Positions 14,501-24,900 of a stretch of DNA of 64,000 nucleotides are shown here, piece by piece; within the stretch, counting starts at the first letter, position 1, and each line of letters starts with the position of its first letter. This stretch comes from Zonotrichia leucophrys gambelii (lineage: Eukaryota; Chordata; Aves; Passeriformes; Passerellidae): assembly GCF_028769735.1 (NCBI RefSeq), contig NC_088172.1:35578897-35642896 (forward strand), written 5' to 3'. The notes below the pieces were generated by a model. The model was given only the letters and a program-made list of their open reading frames with translations, was not told where the DNA came from and searched no databases. The position numbers and the translations under genes are program-made.

Positions 14501-14699
14501 AAAAAAAAGGAGGGGTTGGCTCATATCTGTCACCATTGGGCTCGGCATTTCATGTTTGCATAGGGTGATCCTGTTGTGCACAGTCTAGACAGATCGGTGT
14601 CAGGTTTGCCCCTGCTGCTTTACAGTCATGCTGACTGTAGTTTGCTCATGAACAAAATCTCTTCAGGTGTGTTGGGATGCACAAGGCTTAAGATCTTTA
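11569..14699 (+). other. Intronic sequence; 13200-13960 may be an old repeat
   Basis: 13200-13960 is pyrimidine-rich on the + strand; read in reverse it looks like a worn coding-type sequence (open 13259-13501, Lys/Arg-rich). I could not assign it to a family; a decayed transposon is possible. The rest shows nothing. Confidence 0.4.
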
Positions 14700-15700
14700 T
14701 ATGCTGCTTTCTGGAGTGTGTGTTCCTATTAATGGGCCCATAAAGATCTCCTTATTTATTATTGTTTAATTATATGCAACCTGTTGCTCCAAACTAGCTG
14801 CACATAATTGCTATTTATTTCTGGGCTGGCTTCTCTGTACATGTATTTAAAACATACATTTTGGGTTTAGTGAATCCTGTGTTACTGATTGTTCAAAGTG
14901 ACTTTATTTTCCATTGTCTTTTCTCTAAATGTTCTTTTGATATTTAGAGTGTTAGTGATGATATTATTACATTGCTGTTAGCTATTGAATGAATGATTGC
15001 TGTTGTATTCTGAATGTGCTGATGCTGAAAATCTGTGATATAAATAAACTTCCTCTGGTAACATCATTATAATAGCACAAGCAGCAGAAATTTATGGAAA
15101 GAACAGATTAAATGCTTAGACTTAAATTCTTCAGTGTGCAACTCCGCTTAAACTGCTGTGTCTGAATTTTGGGTTGCTGAATCAGGTGGAAAAAATCAAA
15201 CTGACACATCGCTTGTCTGTGCATTTTTACTATGATATATTATGTTACTAAAAGAAAAAGCTCAAAATCTACCATTGATAATCCTGGCTAAAACTTGGAA
15301 CATAAATTATTAAGATCTGTAGTTTCTTTTCAAAGTGGCCTGAGACTTAATGCATATATCACAGCAAAGAAATGTAACATCAATATGTACTTATGCATTA
15401 TGAGACGTTTTTATGTACGTAATAAAGCACTCACTATGTAACTGTTTATCTAAGCAACTGATAGAAAGGTTGAGAAATTCACACAGTTAATCATATTTAT
15501 TTAGCTAATTAACAGCTAATAGCATTAATCATAAAATGCATGAATATTTAAAAAGTAATTTATTATTGAATATGGAAACTATTTTCAAACTTGCTTTCCA
15601 AACTATATTTTGTTTATTTATATTGATAAAATCTCCCAAGATACCTAGTCTTAGTATTTCACGTACTCATCCTGTAAATTGAGAATGCAGTACTACACCA
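14700..15700. promoter_or_regulatory. Candidate conserved non-coding block rich in homeodomain cores
   Basis: AT-rich, repeat-free sequence with many TAAT cores. The densest part is 15487-15533: TTAATCATA at 15487 and 15525 flank AGCTAAT at 15503 and 15514, 11 bp apart (one helical turn). A POU-like ATGCATGAATATTT follows at 15537. It resembles a vertebrate developmental enhancer, but conservation is inferred from composition, not measured. Confidence 0.3.
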
Positions 15701-15902
15701 GGAATTTACCAGAGATTCACACACCTCCACTAACCATCTCCAATTACACTGTGTAATCACTCCTAGGCTAGGGAAATGAGACTCCCAAAGTCTGGGGTGC
15801 TTATCTCCAGATTGGTACAGTCACCTACACCTTGTGTGGAGCCTCAGGATTTCCCAGAAATAGGTTGAAAAGTAATATTATAATTATGCAGTAAGACTAG
15901 TG

Positions 15903-15936
15903 CACTGGTCCTCAACCTTTGCTGCCCCTTGGCAGC
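15903..15936 (+). mobile_element. Possible hAT (Charlie-like) terminal inverted repeat with small hairpin
   Basis: CACTGGTCCTCAACCTTTGC resembles the CAGNGGTTCTCAACC terminus of Charlie-type hAT elements. It runs into a hairpin, GCTGCC-CCTT-GGCAGC (15921-15936). I found no opposite terminus, so this is tentative. Confidence 0.25.
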
Positions 15937-16399
15937 AATACTGAGCAAGTAATGTTGTACAGTGGGATCATAATTTCTCCCTGTCAGCCTTAAGTGTTAA
16001 CTCCTTGATTCCCTGTGGCTCAGAGCAGTGCTGCCCATTAACAACCTGTGGGGAATTAATGAAAAAGCTGAAGACATCACCAGCATCTGTGTTTCTAATT
16101 CAGTAGGTTTGTTCTCTTCTTTTCGATAACTTTTTTATTACAAGTTTAATAGTGCCCAGTGAGACTCACTAATAAATGAATGAGTGTTCATTTCCTGCAC
16201 AGGTTTTGTCAAATTTGCCCTATTATCTATCTCCCAAGTCCAGACTAAGAGCAATAGAGTGACGAGTCTCATAGAAAATTGAGGAGAGGAAGATGTGTCT
16301 CTCTGCGGTAGAACAGGAAGATGTGCATAAAGGCAAAATTAAAGTATAAAACTGAAAAATAAAATTAAGCAGCATTTTACCTATATTTTTCAAACGTTT
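15937..16399 (+). other. Intronic sequence, nothing recognised
   Basis: AT-rich, with no coding frame or repeat that I can name. Confidence 0.5.
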
Positions 16400-17060
16400 A
16401 TTTGTAGCCACATTTCAATTAATTGAAGTAAATGGCTGAACTCGGCGGGTATGCCGAGATGAAATTATAACCAGTCACAGAAAGCATTACAGCAGCACAT
16501 TAGCAATGCTGTGGAGATGGCTGTGTAGGAGGCATTTTCATACAAGACCCGTTTTTTTCTTAAGTTTTTTATAATTGTTTCAGCAAAAAATTACCTCCCT
16601 TCAGGGCTTTGGCCTGTAGAGTGGGTGCTTGTTTGCTTTTTATGGTGATGCATTTTCAAATGCTCCATGTTCCTTATGGCCATTAAACCTGCAGAACAAC
16701 ACGTTTATACCAGCTGAATTTTTTTCCAAATGTTGTTTGTCTGGTTTGGGGTTCATTTTCAGTGAACTGAGCATTAGTTTATTGTAGAAAAGAAAGCTTT
16801 CAGTCAGTAATTGAACTCCAAACTGACTTGGAACTTAATCCTGCAATGATTTATGCAGATATTTAATGTGTCCATAGAGCAGCCAGTGAGCATGGAGTCT
16901 GTGCTTTATGGGGCTGCCTTCCTTTGGAAATGGGAGATCTGCAGATGACAATAACTTCAAATGCTCACTTAAAGTGGGCTGCAAAGCGCACAATTAAACA
17001 CATTTGAGTCTCATCATCCTGGGAGAGTGTTTCCAAATATTCAGAAATTACCTGGGTTTA
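16400..17060. promoter_or_regulatory. Candidate conserved non-coding block with palindromes
   Basis: Contains a perfect 14-bp palindrome TTCAATTAATTGAA (16414-16427). Fourteen bases further on is a G+C-rich hairpin CTCGGC-GGGTAT-GCCGAG (16441-16458), whose two CpGs per arm-pair region are unusual in this AT-rich surrounding. The following 600 bp is free of recognisable repeats. No coding frame is convincing. The enhancer role is inferred. Confidence 0.3.
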
Positions 17061-17529
17061 ATTCTCATATAAATGCTGTTAAAGATGAAGAAATTCAATG
17101 TAAAAATAATGAAATTATATATTTGTATGCACATGTACAATTCAGTATTGGATAATTTCACTTAAATTCTGACCATAAGTTACATTTCTCTTTTACACAT
17201 AAAAAAGGAAACTGCAATTCTGTCATATAATGATAAAATTTATACTAATATATTGCAATTTGTGTGCTCAAAATGGTCATTTTAACTTGCAAGTATTTTC
17301 ACATTTAAGCTAATGTATAAAATCATATAGATAAGGTCTACAAAATTATACATTGTTGCAGTCCAATTGGATTATAAGAAATATAATTTTCTTTTAAATG
17401 TGTATGTGCTTTTGTAAACTTCTCCGGTTACCTAGTTTAACAGAGAATAACATCCTTTTCTGTGTGCTGGTGGTGGGAGAGTGAGAAGAGGAACGGAAAA
17501 TGTTTTCATCTGTCCTGTAGAATACTGTA

Positions 17530-17556
17530 AAGAAATTTTAAAGAAGAAATTTTAAA
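17530..17556 (+). repeat. Two-copy 13-bp direct repeat
   Basis: AAGAAATTTTAAA occurs at 17530-17542 and 17544-17556, a 14-bp period. It lies just upstream of the hairpin cluster at 17599. Confidence 0.9.
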
Positions 17557-17598
17557 TTATAAAAAAAGGTTATAGTTTTCTGTGAAGTCATATGGAAC

Positions 17599-17674
17599 TC
17601 AGCACAAAGTGCTGATGACTTATTTTCATGTGAATTCTTCATCTTGATGTAATTCACATGGCATCAGCGCTGAT
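17599..17674. other. Nested inverted-repeat cluster
   Basis: Three perfect inverted repeats occur in 76 bp: TCAGCAC-AAA-GTGCTGA (17599-17615), CATGTGAATT and AATTCACATG (17627-17636 and 17651-17660, 14-nt loop), and ATCAGCGCTGAT (17663-17674). GCTGATG (17611-17617) also pairs with CATCAGC (17662-17668) outside the middle stem, so a single long imperfect hairpin is possible. Confidence 0.75.
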
Positions 17675-20600
17675 AAGTAATCAGACCTTTCTGATAAAAC
17701 CTAAAGCACAGAAGAGCAAATGAATCCCATACATTTAACTCCTGACTGTAAAGTAGTCTAGCCTTGGTTTCAACTGTGTAACTCCATAAAATGTACAGGA
17801 AACATGCAAGCCAGGGTTACTGCAGTAAAGGTGAGCCTGGCAGGAGCTGGCACTGCTGTAGAGCACAGGATTGCTGCTGTGGAGCACGACCCACTGCAGC
17901 CACCCCAGACTGATTCTAGGGCTGCTTAGCTCCTGCCTGGACCTCAGCCATGGGGCAGAGGCATATTTAATACATAATTAAAGTTATGCATGCGGGTAGG
18001 CTTATGGACACCCTGCTCACTCAGAGCTGAGGATTCTTTGTTCAGATCCCAAATGAATTTTGTTTGTGTGTGTATCAGTGTTCTCTGCTGGCCAGGGACA
18101 AAGACATATTAATACTTATTCAGTCTTTTGTAATATCCTTTGCAATCTTCAAATTAAGGTTCCGTGTAAGTATATTGTGGTGTTGTCGGTTGTTCGTGTT
18201 ATTAATCCTGAAATAATAAAATGTGTATTAGATAGAATCAGGGCAGCTCAACAGTATATTGCAGGCTATAAGCTTTCATTAACAGCTACAAGAAATTTTT
18301 TGTTAACTCAATGTGTGTAGAGACAGGGAGGGAGAGAGCTGGAGGGAGTGTGATTTGAGTTTGATAAAGAGAGAATAAAACAGGAGTAGGATTTGGATTC
18401 TGGACAGCTCTGGCTGCTCTTCAGCTTTTTCCATCAGTTGTCTTCTGGCAATATATTGTGCTGCTTGCTCAAACACAATAATGGTCTTTTATAATGGTCT
18501 TTTAAACATGTGTTTCATGGGCCAGGTAGGTTAATGTGCAAGAGCCTTTTTTTTTGTTTGTTTGGTTGGTTTGGGTTTTTTTGGTTTTTTTTATTGCTCT
18601 CAGCAAATAGGTGAATGCAGAGTGTTGCAGAATGCAGCAGCTTTGGGGATTTTTTTTTTTTCACTATGATTAAAGAATAGTTCATCTATAACCAGAGGAG
18701 ATCTCAGTCACTAGGAGATTGCAGTGGCCAAAAGGGGTATTTAATCATCTGGCTAGGATCAGATCTGGAAGGAAAGGCCATCGTTACGGCTGCAATCTGA
18801 CTGCTGAGGAGAAGCAGCCAGAAGTGAGCTGCCCGCTCCTACTTCCATCCATCTGCTCCGTACTTTCTCCATTTTTCTAAATATTTCTTTTGTGCCACTT
18901 TAATTATGATCAGCAGAGGCACTTGATAGAAGCTCTTTGTTCTGACAGGTGTGGTGGTCCTGCAGTTTCAGGGAATGGTGGAGGAGCACTACAGAAGCAA
19001 GAGCAAGATGATAACACACACTTGGAAGGACAGGCATGTGTTTATTTCCCAAATGCTTTTGGCTGGAGTGGCATGTGAAAGCCCATTTCACGTGTTGATA
19101 TGCAGTGCCTGGTGCTCTTGTGTTCCTCAAAGGCATCTGATGTTGCTGAAGCATCATGACAACTTGGCTGTCTGTGGGATCAGAAGGTTCAGCATCTCTT
19201 GGGCCTGCTGCATCTGCTGGTTCATTTGGCAAGAGAAGCAGTGGTTCATAGTAATGTCTTTCACCTCCCAAGTTAAGCAGAAGAATATATTAATTGTAGT
19301 TATGTGTTGTCATCTGTACACTCGGGAAACAATTAAGCTAAACCTTCCTAATTTTCTGTGCAAGCTGAGCCTCGGGTGCTCAGTAATAAACCAGCAAACT
19401 GTGACTTTGGCACTTGGATGTATTGGAACCTTGCATGACTGCTGAGCTAAAAATGAAACGATTCTTTCTCTCCTTCCTTAAGTCTGATCTTAACACTGTA
19501 TTTGCAGTTTTCTGAATTTCAGGTTTCTGAAGTTTCCCCAAAGTGGCATTGTTATGTGGCTTAATAGAGGCTTTTGTGTGGGATTATATACATTTGAGAA
19601 AGGGAATCAGCAGATTCTTATAAATGAATAGTGCTGCATTTCTTTAGCAATATTTCTCCTTTATCTACGTTTCATTTTTTCTCACCAAATTACAAAGAGA
19701 AATTGAGTATGAAAAAAAGTTGTGGCCATTTCTAGACAAGGAAGCAATGTGTTGTTAGGGAGGGAAGGTGGAAGCTCTGTATCTTGTGTTTTGATTTGGC
19801 CGAGAAGAGACTGCAGGGCTTGTCCACCCCCGGGTGCAGTGCAGAGCAGCACACGAGTGCCCTGGAGTGTGCAGTTAAGATGAGTTGAGCTCTGCCAGTT
19901 TAAGCAATCAATCAAACCAGTCTGCCTTCCTCATCAGTTAATGCAATGAATGAGATCCATAATGTACCATGAAATGAGAAGCTTTTCTATGGAGGTTTAA
20001 AAACAGAAATGTGACTGCTTAGATACACATTGTACAATTGCCTTCAGTTCCAAATCATATGCTATCAACTTCAATTAGGCTGAAAACTATTATAAGATTT
20101 AACTTTTGCATCTGGGCAGGGTCTAAAATTGGTGTGTTGGTCATAGGTAAATACACTCTGACCACTGAAATGTGGAAGAAACAGTAGGAGACTACACTGA
20201 GACATTGCAGCTAGTGTCAGCTCCTAAACCTGTCAGGCCTGGTTTACCAGTGTTCCTGTAAATCAACTTCTCTATCAGATTTCAGGCATTGGAAATTCTG
20301 TAATCATAATGCTGTGGTTAAATTTCCCATTGCAAATGGCAATTGCATGTTGTAGGATGTCTCAGATGCCCCATCCATGGTGCTGATGTTGCTTTAGTGC
20401 TAATGGCAATGTAACTTTGTCAGTATTAACAGATGCAGTGGCTTATCTAAGCCTATCATTATAGTAGCCATATGCTCACTGGGAAAGTGCAGTATCTTAT
20501 TTCACAGAAAGTTAAAGAATTATTGACAGTTAAATGACAGCATGGTATATAGGGAGATGCCATAGTGAAAAAGTTGTCTGATGACTTAGATTGTTTTTTT

Positions 20601-21298
20601 TTCCTGTTGAGTTTAAATTATCAACACTCCTTGTAATAATAAAACTCTTTGCATGGAGAGGACTATAATTTAATTTACTACTGTGAATATTGATTCCTGG
20701 ATAGTACATTCTTTATCCTGTAGATGACCTAGATCCTTAGTTCCCTAAGGGTTTTGAATAATAACAGCAGCAAAATGGTCTGGATCACATAAGAGTCTTG
20801 ATGGAGATTACTTAGTTTCTCTGCTGACATTTTAATTTTATTCATTTAATTTCTTCCTCATATTCCGTGTCTTGCTTTGTAAGCTGGAAACCATTGTCAG
20901 TGAATTGGTGTTGATGAGCACTGAGTGTTTTAAACATTCTTCCCAATCAATCAAAACTTACATTCAAAGTAAACCAGAATAGGCCACATTCATTTTGAGA
21001 CCTGATTTCATTCCTCATAAATTGACAAAATGCTCATAGAGATGATTTACTCCAAGTCTTTTATTGGGAGGATGGTTGACATGTGCTCCTGACAGAATTT
21101 CCTTACAGCAGTCATTGTAGTGAAGGGTTGCGTCTTCTTTAGAAACTGTGGGGAGTATTCCCACAACACAAGGAAAACTGATGGAATCCACAAAATCCCC
21201 TATTTCCAACTTCTGCCACTAAAAGAAAGGATAAGAGCTGCAAAAGTTATACAAGATTCTTCTAAAAAAAATAGGGAAAGGCAGGAAAGAAAGTGTGT
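17675..21298 (+). other. Intronic sequence, overlapping open frames near 19 kb not called
   Basis: Frames of 164 codons (+, 18951-19445) and 123 codons (-, 18900-19271) overlap on opposite strands. Neither has a signal peptide, domain or splice context that I recognise, and both are within chance expectation. T/G-rich runs lie at 18547-18595 and 18649-18661. Confidence 0.55.
18478..18503 (+). repeat. Perfect 13-bp tandem repeat, two copies
   Basis: ATAATGGTCTTTT is duplicated without mismatch, suggesting a recent slippage event. Confidence 0.9.
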
Positions 21299-21340
21299 GG
21301 GAGGGAGAGAAGAGGGGTGTGGGAAGGAAGGTGGGAAGGG
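21299..21340 (+). other. G-rich purine tract with G-quadruplex potential
   Basis: Six G runs of three or more (21299-21301, 21303-21305, 21314-21317, 21321-21323, 21333-21335, 21338-21340) lie in a mostly purine stretch. Some loops are 8-9 nt, so it falls outside the strict G3N1-7 rule. Confidence 0.5.
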
Positions 21341-21529
21341 TCTGTCAGTTGCTTTCTGAACCCCCAATTGAGGATACAAATGGATGAAATATTCAGGTTT
21401 TTGAAGGCTCTGTAGCCACAGGGGCCAGTGATCAGGCAAGATATTGGGAGCCTAAGAGAATTACCAGGTCTGTCAAAATTCCCCATCTACCCATGGGAAC
21501 ATGGCAGAATTCTGTGTGGAAAACCCTGA

Positions 21530-21960
21530 ACAGAGCACGACAAAGTAGCACAGTTTCAGCATAAAGCAGGGGTTACTTCAGCAGGTTTTTAGCAGCACTT
21601 CCTTTGCCCAGTTATTTTGAGCCACTCTAAGGCGATTAGAGCGGCTCGTTACTGACACCGAGGAGCTGAGGAGGCGAGTTGTGTTCCCTTTTGAGAAAAC
21701 TGTCACTATCTCTGCGTGAGCTCTGATGGAATTGAATAAAAGTCTGTTTTGTGCTCAGAGTAGCCAGTGAGCCCTCTTTTTGCTTTCAGTGGCTGGGGGT
21801 TAATACAGTCAGCTGGGGGATCTAAAGCCTGTTTGCACTGTCCTGCGGCCGCCTGCTCTGCGAGCTCTACTGCAGCAGGAGATACTGTGTGTATGTACAT
21901 TAGAGACTTTTTTCCCTGTTCTCCAAACATTTCAGTGCTGCCCACCAAAGAAGTCTTTAC
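21530..21960. promoter_or_regulatory. Candidate regulatory block, G+C-rich pocket with strong hairpin
   Basis: A repeat-free pocket richer in G+C than its surroundings. GAGCCACTCTAA (21619-21630) and TTAGAGCGGCTC (21636-21647) form a 12-bp stem with one mismatch and a five-base loop. A NotI site GCGGCCGC lies at 21845-21852. Short overlapping open frames on both strands (about 80 and 65 codons) show no known domain and are not called. Function is inferred. Confidence 0.3.
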
Positions 21961-24900
21961 CTAATTTAGTGACTGTTTTCTCCCTGAAACACTTTCTAGT
22001 CGAGAACCTGATTAAGTAATACTTCAGGCTTACAATATCTTTCCACCACCGTTATTAGAAAGAAGTAGGAAAATGTAATTGCCTGGACAGGATTTGTGAT
22101 GGGCACATTTATTAGCATAGATTATTTCGTATCTATAATGGATACATAAAATTGCTTTTATGTAAAAATAGAATTCTAAAAGTGTTGTTAAATCCCTTTA
22201 AGTTATGTTTTAGTTTTATCTAAGATGAGACAAAAAAATCTGACAGTACAGCTGTGTATCTATTATGGACATAGAGGGAGAAAATTACTGTCTGTGGGAA
22301 GTGATAAACCTCTAAACCCATCTCTGTCTGGCACCACAACTGAAATACGAGAAAGACGTTCTTGAAATAATTCAAAGATATTTTGGTGAAAATCAAATTT
22401 TCAAGTTTTAATAACAGCCTTTAGGTCAGAAGGTTATGTGATTCGTGTACAACACACAAACCTGGTTTGTGTACCAAGAAAACCAGGATACTTAGCCACA
22501 GGTTCAGTTTCCAAGTAGATAATTACCACAAGTATTCTTAGGAATAGTATAGCCATTTAGGAAATGGTAAAATGAAATCTGAAAAGAAAATCAGGATGGA
22601 ACAGCCTGGTTCTTAGTCATAACCTCAGCCATTTGAAGCAGACGCAGATTTTATGTCATTCAACACAGTCACTGCTGTTCCTTATATATCTCCCACACTT
22701 CATGTTGCACAGTATGTTCCTACTGCACAATCTTCAGGCACAGAGAGAGAAAAACTAATAGTTTCTGGATAGGTGTGGTTTCTTAATTAAGGGTTGTATT
22801 TTAAATCATCAAATATATTTAAATTTAGTCCTGGAAATACTCAGTGTTATTATTAGGACTCAAAATCTAGGTCAGCCTCTCAGAAGATTCCGAGATGAGG
22901 GCATGTCAGCATGGGCAAAAGCATTAGCCATTCAAGCTGCATGTGAATATGCAGAGCTTCATATGAATTTTTATTACATTAAAGAAAAGGGTTAAGGAAA
23001 AAGCCAGAAGGGTTTGGTGGAGAAAAAAAAAAATCTGCATTTGTAAGTAACAGGATTTTGCAATTTAGCCCATGTGTTAATGGCAAAATAAGCCCTTAAA
23101 AGTATTCTTTCCTACAATACTTCATTTATGGCTACTGGTTAATAAGACTGGTCTGATTTCAATAGTTGCCTTAATTTAAAATGCTACCTTGATTTTCACA
23201 GGAATGGCTCTTATTCCATGAATAAATTATTACTTTGTCACTGTTTTTGTCAGCACTATTAACTATGGAATATATTCTTGCTGGTCATTTTAAGTGTCTT
23301 TCTTATCAGTATTGTGCCTGGCATTCATTATCCTCTTATCTCTCCTCCATTTCTCTCAGTAGAGAGGTAATGGATTGATTACTTTCACTGCTATATTGGT
23401 CAGGATGTACAACAAATTCTCTTCAGCTCTACAGCTCATTCATCATGGATATCCTTTAATCCCCCATCCCTGAGTTTAAACGTTTCATTCTCTTCATATA
23501 TATTGGATATTATTAGCAAAGACTAGAATCCAAGCAGTGCATCTTTTATAACTCCTTTACAGTAAAACATAGTTACTGAAAATGTCTTTGTGGGGGGCTG
23601 TCTCTGTTATACTGCTCAGGGGGTGTTTCAGTGCCACAGAACCACTAATTCAGCAGCATTTGCATTTTCTGAAATACTGAATTCTGTGTTGCAACTGGAG
23701 AATTACTGAAAAGAAAAAACACAAAAAGGGTTCTTTGTGGTTTGGTGCTCCCCAATGTGCTGCATATTCCTATGGTTAGTAACAGAATCTGTGCTAAATG
23801 GGTGCATATTTTTAATTTTTAAATGGTATTTGAAAATAAAGACCATTTTATTGTAAAAATCATGTGCTGTACATTGTACAATATGGAAAACTCTGTTAGA
23901 GCAGCTGAGTGGGCATCACAGGGTTTTCTCACTGTACCAAGGGAAGAACAGAGAGTAGCAGTACCTTCCTTGGATTTTCTAAGAAACTTGTTCTTCCTGT
24001 TTGCACTGTCATTGTAGAACAGTCCAGAAGGCATCAACATTTTGCTTGGAAGGATCAAGATAGTAGAAATATGATAGGGCAAACTGAAAGTATACATAAA
24101 AACTCTTCTGGAGATAGGAAAGGAAGTTGTTCTTTCCTGAGGTGTATGAAGGACACACAAAGTCTCTGTAATGCAAGGGAGATTCCCCAGAATGTAGTCA
24201 CATGTGAGAGGTAGCTCTGTATCCCTGACTGCTCATCTTCTGGGACATACATTTGCTTTTCTTGTCATTGGCACTGTTCCTGGTACTGTTGCTTGTCAGT
24301 TTGGTCTGCACCCAGGCACTGGCATGAGGTTATATCAGCGCCTCCTGTGCAGGAAGAGCTTGACCTGCACTTTTTGAAGGCATTGGCTTCATCCTGGGAA
24401 CAGACTAATCTTCATTCCAGAGCAAATAGAGGCAAGAAATATTCTAAATCTTCCCAAAAGGTACTAGTCAAATATGCACAAAGGTGCCAGTCACTAACTC
24501 TGAGAAACAAACCCAAAAACCACTGATAGTCCTGGAACTCAGTCTCTGTTACAGTCAAGACCTTCCTGAGTCTCTTGCAGATGAAGGCTTCTTGCAGTAC
24601 AGTGAGATTCACGAACAGCCTCTTCAATGTTCTTCCCTCATATCCATGCCCTAGTCTCACTCTCCTCATCAATCAATATTAAAATCATCTCAGATGGGTG
24701 AAGACTGATAGAGAGCAGGAGAGAAATTTAAAAATTGATAGCCATATGGTGACCTGAAAGAGCAGCAGAGGGTGGTGGTATTCATGCATTTGTTTTTAAA
24801 CAAAAAAGATATCATGTCAATAAATTAAAATGAAGAGTCATCTGAAATGTGGACAATATTCAAGTTACAACAGCCACAATGCCTCTGGATGGGGAAGAAG

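Noticed and set aside
18900..19445. Overlapping 164- and 123-codon frames on opposite strands
   Set aside because: Cys/Trp/His-rich translations without domain or conserved pattern. At most one could be real, and neither has supporting signals.
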